DNA from: Miscanthus floridulus
Lineage: Eukaryota; Streptophyta; Magnoliopsida; Poales; Poaceae
Length of the DNA stretch: 64,000 nucleotides
NCBI RefSeq assembly: GCF_019320115.1
Contig: NC_089591.1
Location: 55,738,078-55,802,077 of the forward strand
Direction: 5' to 3'
A model generated the notes under the pieces. The model had not been told where the DNA came from, made no database searches, and was given only the letters and a program-made list of their open reading frames with translations. Shown in pieces: positions 11,425-22,546 of the stretch (position 1 is its first letter; each line of letters starts with the position of its first letter). A program made the position numbers and the translations under genes.

Positions 11425-11627
11425 TACTCCCTCCACATTTTGGACAGTGGTCCTGAAAACAAGCTTTGGCCATTATTTTCCACTAGAATATAAATGGACA
11501 TCCTAACAAATTTATGCTTTTGTGAAAGTATTTTCAAGACAAATGTACGCTAAGTTATTTGTAATCAAATTTTAAAAGACTCAAACCTTGTCCAAAACGT
11601 CCAAGTATTTGCAAACAGGAAGGAATA
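11425..11627. mobile_element. Stowaway-like MITE (decayed)
   Basis: Starts TACTCCCTCC and ends GGAAGGAATA about 200 bp later, the inverted ends and TA context typical of Stowaway (Tc1/Mariner-related) MITEs in grasses. The ends are diverged. Confidence 0.6.
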
Positions 11628-12807
11628 TAATAATCTAAAAACATGCCACCTCAGCTGCTTTACTGTTTGCTCTTGTGGCTTACCCTATTAGTTATTGAAA
11701 TTGAATTCATGCTAATAATCGAAAAGGCATGTGCTATCCTCTCCAGATGACCAATATATAGCATTTTAAGCCTTTAACTGTTGTATCCTTTTAGGCCAAA
11801 AATAACAGTTAGATTACACAAGCCACAGGCACAGTTGTCTTCCAATTGAGGTTGACTATGTCTGCATCTTTTCGATGATCTGGACATGCATGGAATTTAC
11901 CGATTTTGATTTTGACATGCAGCTCACAGATTTGTTCTGCCTATGTTAGAATAAAATTGGACCTTTTACCCTGTGGAACCACGAGCTATTCTACCGTTAC
12001 TTTGTTTTGATAGCTGCATTGTTGACATTGAGGTTCCAATTTCAATTCCTAAATGAAACCAGTTTGCACTCACATTCTGGTGTCCCTTCATCGCCCGATA
12101 TTTCATTTATAGAATATTAGGTAGATTGAATAGCCACTTTTACATCCAGAGTCTTGTTCTTAAAAAGGTAAACACTAATGTACAGAAGAAAGTATGATGG
12201 AAAAGCTGTTGACTTCCTTTTATATAAATAGGAGCATTAGAGTTATTTAAGAGCTTAACCGTTATCTGGACAACTGAGTATCCTTATAACTGTTGCACAT
12301 GCTGACAGTTTACCTTGCTCTTGGAATTTTTTTCACACGACACCTTCTGGGGTTATATTTGAACAAAAGAATGTCCAGTTATTAAGGTCCTAATTTTGCG
12401 CTCTTGCAATTTCTATATTCACTAGTAAGCTATCAGCCACATGCTGAACACTCTTGCTTGGTATGCACACTTCATGTTTGTTGGTATGGAAATGATAGCC
12501 TGGAGCATGCCCATGTGATAATTTTCTGTAAAGTTTTTTTCTACAATGATCTTTTATTTATTTTGCATCCTTTTCCTTCCAAGCCCTCTCTTTGTTGACT
12601 CTAATCTTATAATAATAATCATACATTGTAACTTTCTTATCGGTGATCTCACTAGATAATCATGCTGGACAAACTTATTCTAAGTACTGATCGTCTCATT
12701 TTCCTTTCAACAATTGTTTTGACATAAAATAATTAATCTGTTGTTTTGACCTGACCTCTAGGATCTAGATGTGTTTGGTTTAAAATTAAGTGGGATAGGA
12801 ACAGGGT

Positions 12808-13086
12808 GTGGTGTGCAGTGGCAGAGCTACCTTAGGGCCATAGAGGGCCATGGCCCCCCCTTGCCGTGCATCAAGTTCCATAGTTGTCATGTGCAAGTGC
12901 ATGTATATTTCCCCACTGTCTACTGGCATAGCTGCATGCATAGTTGTTTTGTCTGTTACTACTGACTAGATGCCTGATGCATGCAAGCTTGCTAGCTATG
13001 GTGCCATGCTTGCCTGTAGCAGTACGTTCTTGAGGCCCGTTTGGCCCCTGCTTGCTTTGAGCGCTAGCTCCGCCACTGGTGGTGTG
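12808..13086. mobile_element. hAT-type non-autonomous element with 8 bp TSD
   Basis: The element at 12816-13078 (263 bp) has inverted ends CAGTGGCAGAGCTA and TAGCTCCGCCACTG. It is flanked on both sides by GTGGTGTG (12808-12815 and 13079-13086). An 8 bp TSD with CAG/CTG-type ends is diagnostic of the hAT superfamily. No transposase is encoded. Confidence 0.85.
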
Positions 13087-13479
13087 CATGCATAAAATAT
13101 GACTTCAATTGTTATTGGACTGCTCTAGATATTTGATCACCTGTTTGCCTTGTTTACTTCATGAAGTACTATGTCGAAGCTGAGATTGAAAATTCTTTGC
13201 ATGGTAAAAGTATCTTAGGACTTCACAAAAAAATGGCCATGTGCTTATTGCTAGAATTAATTCGAAAATATTGCTTAATCTTACATCTTAATACTTAAGA
13301 GTTCAAAACTTCAAACACATTTATATCTCGTGGATGTTTTTTTCAGAAATCATTATCAGTTTCTTGTTCCATCGCTAATTTCAGATTTCCAGGTTAAACG
13401 TGCTTCCTATTAGTCAAGGCAACATTCTGTTTCAATCATTTCCTGTTTCATATGTTTGGAATGATGGCTATCTTGATCA

Positions 13480-14341
13480 TCAATTATTTGGAAGCTGCAG
13501 ATGGAAAGTATGAAACATTTAATGAAGCTAATTCTCCTCAATTTTTGCTCCTGGTGGTTGAGGCATCTCCCTGGCATGTAACACAATTTTGTGGATGGCA
13601 TGTCTGGTTTGCACTTCATCAACTCATTGTCAGAGCTCTGCTATGGAACTCCAAATTTCCAGGTACCCTTCATGGATCACTCTCACCTCCTCTCCATCTT
13701 TCAACATGTTGACTACCCGCCTGTCCCAGCCATGTTCACCATGGCCCAAGCCCTCACTTCCAATTCCAAGCTAATGCCATCTGCTATCATCACAGACATT
13801 TTCAAGCTAATTCATTCAGACCTTGGTTGCCTGCGCTCACAGCTTCTCACATGTGAAGGTGCACCACATTTAAGCACGACAGCACATATGCCATGCTAGC
13901 CGAGCATGCCCGGCGATGTGTTTCTGTGTAAGGCTTCATCAGGATATACTGTGGCACTGATAGGCGACAACGGCTGCACCTTCCACTTCTGGATGGTTAC
14001 TTCAGCAATGTCATCTTCGCCGCCACATCAATTGTCAAGGCAAGCAAGGTGACCAGTGGTCTAGCAAATGGGGTTGCAGTCATCCAGGAGGCACTAAGTT
14101 TGATGGATAATGACTATTGCCGCTCAGCGTTGGACTACCTGGGATTGAATCGGAGTTTTCAGCATTGATAGATGGAGCTCACATCTACCGGTTCCCGAAC
14201 CTGGGGCTCACGAGCTGGGTGTGGCCTGTGTTCATGGGCTCGATCACATACGGCGACCTGAGGTTTGTTATCCCAGGTGCAAATGGCGATGTGCAGGCTG
14301 AACACATGAAGATGGTCCAGAAGCTGATATTTGAGTTGTAA
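13480..14341 (+). pseudogene. BAHD acyltransferase (HCT-like) pseudogene
   Basis: Remnant of the C-terminal half or more of a BAHD acyltransferase, the family that moves acyl groups from CoA to alcohols or amines (hydroxycinnamoyl transferases, for example). Visible blocks are DGMSGLHFINS (13594), the region just after the HXXXD motif; DGYFSNVIFAAT (about 13992); a QEALSLMD stretch; and FPNLGLTSW (about 14188) running into PVFMG. Pieces lie in three frames with breaks near 13898 and 14138. The catalytic HXXXD histidine segment is garbled. The structural DFGWG motif, which normally sits between LTSW and PVFMG, has been deleted. No N-terminal half is seen upstream. Pieces resemble HCT/spermidine hydroxycinnamoyltransferase-type members; the exact substrate cannot be told. 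Confidence 0.8.
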
Positions 14342-14983
14342 ATGGAGTGCTTTACTTATTGGACAAGGATTGTAATAGGGCAAGAAGCTTCAGGGCATAG
14401 CCAGGTTCTCCCTGGTGAAACGTCTGAATCTTCAGAGTGAACCTAGTTACTGTTGGCCTTCAAATCTTGTAGAGTGAATTCAGGGTCCACCATTTTACGG
14501 GAATATTTGGAAAACATCTACTTGTACAATTACCAGTAACGAGTTCTATTAAGAAAAAGGGGGCAAAAATGCAGAATAGGGTTTACAAAGTTACATTCTG
14601 TGAAGAAACTTGATGGAGGGAAATCATTGCAACTTGGCTGGTATAAAACTTAGCTGAAACTGACTAGTTTTGTGAGAGATAAACACTGTAGTGGCTGGTT
14701 GATGAACAGTGTTTTGTGAGGGGAGTCAGCCGGCTGGTCTGGACCATCCAGACCAGCAAACGCGCCCTATGGCTTGGGTCTGGTGCTTCCTTCTGCCTGG
14801 AGTACAATCTGTCACTCTGGCTTGGGTCGGATTGAGCTGCTAGTGAATATACTCAGGTTGGCTGAAAGTTTCCTGTATGGCATATCTGTGTTCCTGATGT
14901 TTCTTCAAGGTCATGCTACAATAATATGACCCATAATAACATGTGTAAATTTTCATTATTTTTCCAGATTGAACAAGCAGCTA
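14342..14983. other. Non-coding, with a strong short hairpin
   Basis: Includes a perfect 10 bp stem with a 5 nt loop at about 14733-14757 (GCTGGTCTGG and CCAGACCAGC). It may be the end of a small MITE. No gene. Confidence 0.4.
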
Positions 14984-15267
14984 TTAGACCGTCTCTGACA
15001 ACCCTAACCCAAAATACAAGACCCATTTATCCTTTGGGTAGCGTTATAGGCAAATAGTTCAATACCTATTTTTGGTCTTCTCCCAAAAGATAACCCTTTC
15101 TACAAATGGGTCTTCAGGAGAAAGGATTATCAGATTTGAGTTATGCATCTCCTGACACCCAAAATAGGTCTTCCATATATACAATCTGCTGGAGGCTATA
15201 GGTATTATGTTAGAGACCTATTTTGAGTTTGGATTCTGCAATAGATCTCCCGTTGGAGACCGTCTTA
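14984..15267. mobile_element. Tourist-like (PIF/Harbinger) MITE
   Basis: The element at 14987-15264 starts GACCGTCTCTGAC and ends GTTGGAGACCGTC, imperfect inverted ends, flanked by TTA on both sides (14984-14986, 15265-15267). A 3 bp TTA/TAA duplication is typical of PIF/Harbinger. The interior is rich in short repeats such as GACCCATTT and CCTATTTT. Confidence 0.7.
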
Positions 15268-15338
15268 TAACCTGAAGGAAGGTCCTCCAGAGTCCAGATG
15301 TCTCTTTGCCTTCGTGTGCAGTGTCTGCTGGGAGTTTG

Positions 15339-15540
15339 CCTATTTGGTATAGCTTATAAGCTGCTTATGGCCAAAATAAACTGAAATCAATAGCCAAATG
15401 CTACGTTTTTAGCAGCTTATTCTGACCACGTTTATTCGCACAGCTCCCATTTATACTTAAAAAGCAGAAGCTACATCAACATCACACCAACTTATTTAAC
15501 CGTGACTTTTACTCTTAAAAGCGCTTCCAAATAAGCCGTA
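15339..15540. mobile_element. MITE-like repeat
   Basis: Imperfect inverted ends (GCCTATTTGGTATAGCTTAT at left; AAGCGCTTCCAAATAAGC at right) around an AT-rich interior. No clear target duplication. Confidence 0.45.
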
Positions 15541-16400
15541 CCAGCGCCTTTGTTCGCTCTCTCGGCGCAGAGACGCTCCTTGCGGGGTACGCGTGTCCTG
15601 TAAAACTGCCGATTGCAGTCTGCTGCTGATCCCGTTTCAAGGTTACTACTGGTCTGCGGAGTGCGGCCGACATGTGGGGAACTGCAGATGCCGAGGCTGA
15701 TACGCTCGGGGAGCCCCACCGTTGGAGACTCTGAACTGAAAGCACAAGAGGCCTCACGCAGCCCGAGGCCACTGCAGGGGAGCACCCACTCCCACCCGGT
15801 CACCCCCACCTCGCCGCCTCCGCCCTCTTCTCTGCCCCCGCGCCGCCTCCCCTTGTCGCATCCCCTCTCGTTCTCCTTTCGCGATGCGGCAACGGCGCAG
15901 CGCCTTGAGGCTAGGGCTAGTCCTCCCGCCGTTCCGGGACCGATGATGCGGTGCCGCCCGGGGGAGCATTTCGCGGAGTGCCGGCCGGCGCACCACGAGG
16001 GCTCTGCTGCGCCGCGACGCGGGCTGGCTGGGCTCCGGTGTCCACGCCGCGGCTGCTGTCTGTGGCCCGCCATGTCGCGAGGGTTGGTCAGCCACGGGCC
16101 GCGGCGGGTCCTCCGTCTAGCGAGTGTTGCCGGGGGGGCCTTGACCCCGCAGAAGCTGCCGCTACCTGGCCGCCGGCGCTGCGACGACCCGTGAAGGTGC
16201 AACATTGCTCGCTCGACTCGTGTGCAGCCGTCGTGCTGGCGCCGCCGCGAGCGGTGGGCGGGCGCCCCCGTGCGCGCACTAGCCGCTCGACGCGACGAGT
16301 GCCAATGCCAAGCCGTCAGCTTTGGCGCCCGTGTGTGCCTCCGCAGCTCTGGCTGCGTCTCGTTCTTGCTCGCATCGGCGCACCACGTGCTGAATCGTGG
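15541..16400. other. GC-rich, CpG-dense island, unresolved
   Basis: Open frames exist in several overlapping frames on both strands (longest 15492-16406, minus). This is expected from high GC content, and none shows a domain or a conserved pattern. It may be an untranslated first exon with promoter or a captured fragment of one. Confidence 0.35.
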
Positions 16401-17320
16401 GACCACACCAGGTGCTATTCTTACACCAATCCTCGATCACTTCGAGGTTATTCGAATTCGTATTTCTCACGCTTATCATGCTAGCTGTTCTATTTGGATC
16501 CCCAGTCATCGTTGAGCGTCTCGAACCTTTCCTCATGCTCACTTCCGCTTACAATTGTTGTCTCTGCCAATCACTAAGTCACACTCTGATTTCGCTACAA
16601 CTAAGCCTATATGTATATTTATGTAACTCTGATTTTTCTACAATTAAGCCTATATATTTATATTACATATAAGCACCGTTCTCAATTGTTAGAATAACTA
16701 AAGTTTGTCCACATAATTTGATGCTTTCAATTTATTTAGATCTGAAACGTGCATTTTAAACTTGAAACCTTGCTGGTCTGTCTCGAGATATTTTTGCCCC
16801 ATGGTTCTATAAGATTTTATCGGAAAATAAATTAAAAGCGGATAGACGTGGAAGGGGAGGAGAAGGGAAGGCATACAGCTGTCGCGGTCAAAAAGTAGGC
16901 GGGCCAGGCCGCTGTAACAAACAGGATAGAGAAATGCCCTTGAAGAAAGAAGCGTGACATCGTGACATCAGTGTGATACGGCATCGTGTTTCGTTCGAAA
17001 TTTGAGATTCACATCGCCTTAATGGCTTAATCCACTTTATCCTATTACGTATTTATTATTAACAAACATGATTAATTGCCGAACCGCATTTTCTTTACTC
17101 ACGGATGACGGTGGAATCTGGATTAACCATTTAACCGCCTTCCTGATTCGGCAGGTCAAGACAAAGGCGGTTCACCGGGCTCGCGGCGTGGACTTGTCTG
17201 GGCGTGACGCGTGCCGAAGCCGAAGCCAAAGCCGAGCCGGTGGAGCCGATCCATCGGCGCGTGGGCACCCAACCCGAGCGAAGCAACCGACCGGAGGCGT
17301 GGGAGTGGGGTGGGGCTGGG
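16401..17320. other. AT-rich non-coding and PP2C upstream region
   Basis: Near-duplicate lines occur at about 16594-16668 (AAGCCTATATGTATATTTAT, then AAGCCTATATATTTATATT). 17060-17320 is GC-rich and is probably the PP2C promoter. Confidence 0.4.
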
Positions 17321-17330
17321 TATAAGTGCA
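17321..17330 (+). promoter_or_regulatory. Candidate TATA box of the PP2C gene
   Basis: TATAAGTGCA lies in a GC-rich context about 30 bases before a CT-rich leader (17363-17425), a layout common for plant promoters. It is inferred from position only. Confidence 0.5.
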
Positions 17331-17349
17331 AGTGCCCGCCTCCCTTGCA

Positions 17350-19449
17350 TGGGACGGCCGCATTCTCTCCTCTCTCTCTCTCTCCCCCAGTCTCTCTCCC
17401 TTTGCCTCGCTCTCTCTCTCTCCTGCGAGGACCGCCCGGGAAGGTGAGATCGATCTCTGCTCCCTCCCCTTTCTCTCTTCTCCACGCTTTGTTTCTGTTC
17501 AACTCTGCTTCATCCCCCAAAACCCCGTCCTCCTGCTACTTCGTTCTGAAGCCCGTAAGATCTCGTTTCCTTCTGCGCTCAGCGCTGCGATTTCGTCTCG
17601 CTCCCGTGCATGTTCGTGGTCGTGTTTTATTTGAATGTTGCTGCTGTTTTTCCTTGTCGTCGACCGGATTCCATGCTCGAGATGTGTTGGTGCTTTTGGA
17701 TTTGCGAAACCCTGCGAGATTTTGACCCGCGGATTTGGTCTTGTTGTGGCTTGTTCCTCCGTGTTTTGGTGCTGTTGGTGGTGGTGTTGTTGCCGTTGCT
17801 GGGGTTTTACTGTGTCGTGGTGGTTTTTGTGGTGGTGAAGGAGGTTGAGGGGGCCGCCGGGGCACCGATGGTTCCATGGTGATCTCCGATCGCCTCCCTC
17901 CTTCGAACTCGATCGGGCATACTGGTTCTTCTGGTTCGTCTCACCGTCGATCTCTTGACGGCTACCCTTTGCTTTTGTGTGCTTAGAATTGTGCGGTGCT
18001 GGTGAGCACTCTCGTTTGGAGTTCCATCCTTCTTCGCGAGACCCTGGATCTCCGAAACTTTTTGCGCGGTTGTGCCCTCAGTTCGGACTTCGCGCTTGTT
18101 GTTGTTGCGTTCCGTATTCGTTTTTAATGTTGCTTTTCGTATTGGTTTATTCGGAGGGGAGGCGGCTAATGAGCACCGCGACTCCATGGTGAACTCGATT
18201 CACCTTTCCTCTCGAAAATTCTGCCGTCCTTTCATCAACCGTGTATCGTTTAACTCCTCTTGTCGTTCGTGCTACTGCTTATGTGCGTCAGAACTCGAGG
18301 ATAAATCTGCTCGTGATCTGTCTATCTTTTTTTGTTGTTGTTTTGGTATCTGCTATGCTCGGCATGTTTGAGAGATCGCTGTTTTTGAATGTGGTTTTAG
18401 GGTTTTAGAAACGTGTGGATTTGGACCACCTTTTTTCTTACCCCGTTTTCTGTTGATCTTCTCGACACTACTGGGCGTGCGACAGGGATTGGTCTCTGCC
18501 TGTCCCTTTTCCTGTTTCCTTCATTGTTCCCTTTGTTGGATCTCCATTTCGATTTTCCTCTGCTGAACAATTTCTAATCGTTGTTGTCGTGCCATCATGC
18601 GCTGCAAACTGCATGCCCTTTTATTTTCTCCCCCTTGCTTTTTACTAACCATGTAAGTTAAGCTTGCAAAATTGAGTGTGTTTTCTTGTCTAATTTCTTG
18701 TCAAGGATGTTATGTAGTGGCATATCGCTATGTAGTTCCTTCCTGTCAGAAAAGTTTGTAATGCTAAAGCATCACTAAATCATGACTGTTGCTTGTTTTC
18801 ACTTCATCTAGATAGAGTGCCTATACGATTAGTTTGTTATTTGGCATGTTGAAGTAATGGTCCTCAAAATTCATACAAGCTGAAATTGCTATTCTGATTT
18901 TGAAATGAAGCTGTGTGTTATCACAAAATCTTAGTTCACTTTAGGGTTAGTTTTTGAAATAGATCTTAGGTTTTCAGAACTTTGTTAATGCATCCTTGAA
19001 AACTGCTACTTCTTCCATATTATACAATTGTCCTGTAATGCACCCAAGGGCCCTGTTTCCAAACCTCGGTAAAATCCTGCATGCCATCCAAAATTGTCTC
19101 TGTTGGTTCCTTGACCATAGAAATGGTCAAGATAAAGCGAGTTCTGCATTGAGCTTTCCAAGCAATGGTGTATGCCTATCTATGTTTTCTTTCTGAAATG
19201 AGATCCTAATTTGCATAGGACAATGCCAGTGCTAATGAATCTTTCTATTTGTATTTCATCAATGCTTTCTGGCACTTCTGTGATCATAAACCTGATGTTA
19301 GTCCATCTTAATACAAAGATAAGCAGCTCTCCTGTGTGCTGGAGAAAAAAAAACTGATGTTAGTTTGTTCATTTCCAAAAAATTTCCTGGTTATGAATTT
19401 TTAGGATATTGTACTCACACTAGTATGCAGCAGGATATCAAGCTCCGCT
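17350..19449 (+). other. PP2C 5' untranslated exon and 2 kb leader intron
   Basis: A CT-rich leader ends at AAG/GTGAGATC (exon end about 17443). The next acceptor is ...TATGCAG at 19430 (or 19433), leaving about 17-20 untranslated bases before the ATG at 19450. The intron of about 1.99 kb is T-rich. Its first part is GC-rich and contains stretches repeated in inverted orientation at 52534-53530. Long first introns in 5' UTRs of plant genes often raise expression; whether this one does is inference. Confidence 0.65.
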
Positions 19450-22400
19450 ATGGCACTTGCTGTACCTGTGACACTAAAGACTACTGAGGAGGGTGAGAAT
19501 GAAAGACTTGATTACGCCGTGTCAGCTATGCAAGGACACCGTGAAAATATGGAGGATGCTGTGAGTAACCTACCAGCCTTTGTGTAGAATCATTGGGTGC
19601 ATAGTTATATGAAATACACATGATTGACTTGCTAGTTGCTATAAGTTGCTGCTAAACAATTGAAGGCTCATGTTAACCTTCTTTCTCTGCAGCATGCAAT
19701 TGTCTTAAATCTTGATGCTGCAACTGGCACATCATTCTTTGGTGTTTATGATGGCCATGGAGGTCTGATCTTCACCCAGATGTTTAGCTACTTGTGCCCA
19801 TTACATTCTTACTATGGATTCATGAGTACTGTTGACTCGTTTTACCATGATATTTGATTTATTGGAAATTCTGTTTCAGGACCTGCTGTTTCAAAGTATT
19901 GTGCGAGACACTTACACATTGAGCTTCGCAGACATGAAAGATTTCGTGATAATCTCCAAATTGCAATTGAGAGAACGTTCTTAAGGTTTTCAACCTTTTG
20001 TAGCTCACTGAATTCATGCATTATATATTTTTAGATGGCATAAGTTATTTCCCTCCATTACTATAGTGGATGACAAAGGACCAATATTGCCACATTCTTT
20101 GTTCATAGTTGATAGTTGAACTTTTGCTGCACGTGCAAATAAGAAATATGTAATCATTGCTCCTACTTTGCTGCTGCAGGATGGATGAGATGATGAAAGA
20201 CAGGAGCGCAGGGAGGGAATTATCTGGGTATGGTGGTAATGACAATTGGAAAGCATATAGAAAGGCTATGCGCACAAGTCTATTTCTACCCTTCTGTCAG
20301 GTTCTTACTCAACTATTTTATTTATAAAATCTAGCATATGAAAGCTTGTAAGTTGTAACATTTCACTTCATCCTCAATAATTTTCCAGAAGCCTGCCTAT
20401 CCGGGGCCAGAAAATGATGGATGTACCGCGTGTGTGGTTCTCATTAGAGGCAACCAAATCATTGTGGGAAATGCTGGTGATTCTCGCTGTGTACTCTCAA
20501 GGAATAATCTGGTCTGTTGACTCATTCTTTTGTCAAGCATATGTCTGATACCAAATCAGCCTGATATTTTGTACCACTAAATGTATTCTAATGGTGCCTA
20601 ATACTCTGTTATTTCCATTATACGCAAAGGCGATTGATCTATCCAATGACTTTAAACCAAACCTTCCAGCCGAAAGACAAAGAATAGAAACTGCAGGACA
20701 TGAGGTAACTTTTAGTGAGAGAGGAAATGTGCATCGTATTGATGATGGAATTGCGATTTCAAGATCACTTGGTACAGTTCTGCCTGACTTTTTAGTCCAT
20801 TGTGGGATTCTACAATTGATTGTGTTATCAGTGTTTTACTTCTTTGCAAAAAAAAAAAAAAAAGTGTTTTACTTCCTTGCATTTCAGGTGACCTGCTGTA
20901 CAAGGATAACAATAATTTAGGTCCCGAACAACAAGCAATTACTGCCTTTCCTGAAGTTCGCACTGTAAGTATTACTATATTATGTTTTTCAAAAAAAGTA
21001 TTACTATATTCTGTAACCAAAATGTGATTTTATCCATCTGGGTACCGTCTGATGGAAAATTGCTCCTTATTTGTTAGGAAGAGATAACTCAAGATGACCA
21101 GTTTCTTATCATAGCATGTGATGGAATCTGGTAAGTTTTCAGCTAAAAGACACTGGTGCACTGTTTTGCGTCCTGTTTTATTTTGTTTGCTTCGAGATGT
21201 CCTCGATTCCATGAAAAATACATCAAGTTAAAATGATAGTTATCTTCCACACATTTGTCTCTTCCAAGTTCTTTATATTAGTGTTCAAATTGTCCACAAG
21301 GGGTGGGGTTTGTAGGTTTTGGTTCAGTTAAGTTTTATTTGCTTTGGACTGGGCCACTGCACCACCAATGCTATTTTGTATGGTTTCTTGAATTTCTGGA
21401 TATAATAAGTTCTTTCCTGAGTTTGATGTGATGGGCCCAGAAGGGTCAGAGTTACAGGATGGTGCAATAATATCTGCCAATCCTCTGTTTGCTTATGTTT
21501 ATAGTGTCTAGTGTTCAGATAATTGTGCAAGTTAATCTGCTGAAAATTATCATGAGATTTGTTTGGTTTATTTTGGAAGAACTTTTAAGAACACGAATTT
21601 TACCAAAGGTCTGGAACTCTGGATAACATCAGTACTTAATGAAACATAATGGTGATGTTGTGACAAGGATTCTGGACAACCTGAGTAGTACTCGCTGATG
21701 TAAATGATTTTTATGTTGTCTGCCCTAAAATTCACACAGCTCTTCCATGTCCTTTTTTGTAGGGATTGCTTAACAAGCCAGCAAGCAGTTGATTTTATAA
21801 GGATATACTTAAATGCTGTGAGTATTCTTCCCCCTTGAGCATATCTGCTCGTTTGAAAATGATGCACTGTACGGGAAGATTTTTGCTATTAGACCCTTTA
21901 AAAAGGTTTGGATGCACGATACGCTTATTCATTGAGAAATATACAACACATGCAAAATATTATCCCATCTGTGTAGTAGTCAAAATTTATTAAAGAATTT
22001 TTATCTGCATGGATAGTTGTGTGCTTGACTGCTTGCCTTTTTTTTTGGCTACCACCTGACTGATCGGCATTTACAGTCTACACTCAGATAGTATACATGG
22101 TTTACATCTTGTTCATCTTTTGTCACTATTGCCCCCTAACAAATGTTGTTGTCCAGGACGTAGGGCTGGCGTTCATCTGCGAGGCCCTCCTTGGACACTG
22201 CCTGGCACAACCTAGAGGGTGGGACAACATGACTGTCGTACTGGTTCGGTTCAAGACGCCAGGCTCTTGCCAAGTTAGGGGCCGCAACGCACTGCAACGG
22301 CCGATCAACCAAGCTGCTGCGGAACGAGCTGCTGCGGAACAAGCTGCTGCCGCCCAAGCTGCTTCGGAACGAGCTGCTGCGGAACAAGCTGCTGCGGAAC

Positions 22401-22546
22401 GAGCTGCTGCGGACCGAACTGCTGCTGCCCGAGTGCCCCCACCCCCAGCAATCCGGGCGGCCACCAGTACTTCCGCACCGTCCACCCCCAGCTTCCCAGG
22501 CGCACCCCCCAAAAGCCCCGAGAGCTCCAAGAGTTCAGAGCTTTGA
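19450..22546 (+). CDS. Protein phosphatase 2C (PP2C/PPM family)
   Basis: A metal-dependent Ser/Thr phosphatase of 415 aa in ten coding exons: 19450-19560, 19693-19762, 19880-19985, 20180-20300, 20389-20511, 20630-20771, 20888-20964, 21078-21130, 21763-21817, 22157-22546. All joins are GT-AG and keep phase. Catalytic motifs in order: [16 protein letters not shown] (residues about 22-37), [10 protein letters not shown] with its metal-binding Asp, [30 protein letters not shown] and [12 protein letters not shown]. All metal-binding aspartates appear present. The C-terminus departs from the family: after VRF it carries about eight AAAE(R/Q)-type pentapeptides and a Pro/Ser-rich tail ending ESSKSSEL. 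No signal or membrane segment is seen. The start is the first ATG after the leader acceptor. The gene looks intact. The client protein is unknown, and plant PP2Cs act in stress, hormone and kinase signalling. Confidence 0.92.
22313..22432 (+). repeat. 15 bp coding minisatellite in the PP2C last exon
   Basis: Eight imperfect copies of GCTGCTGCGGAACGA/CAA encode AAAER or AAAEQ with variants ([20 protein letters not shown]). The encoded stretch is likely helical. Confidence 0.85.

Larger units (their letters stand above)
10721..13479. other. AT-rich non-coding stretch with MITEs
   Basis: Intron-like or intergenic sequence. Apart from the two MITEs listed separately I see no coding or RNA feature. 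Confidence 0.45.

Noticed and set aside
14733..14757. Perfect 10 bp hairpin as a Helitron 3' end
   Set aside because: No CTRR follows within the expected 10-15 bases, and no matching 5' end was found.
15492..16406. 304-codon minus-strand ORF
   Set aside because: It lies in very GC-rich sequence with open frames on both strands, has Arg/Ser/Pro-rich low-complexity content and no domain.
17204..17725. 173-codon ORF over the PP2C leader
   Set aside because: It spans the CT-rich leader and a clear GT donor. It is a by-product of the low stop density of CT-rich sequence.
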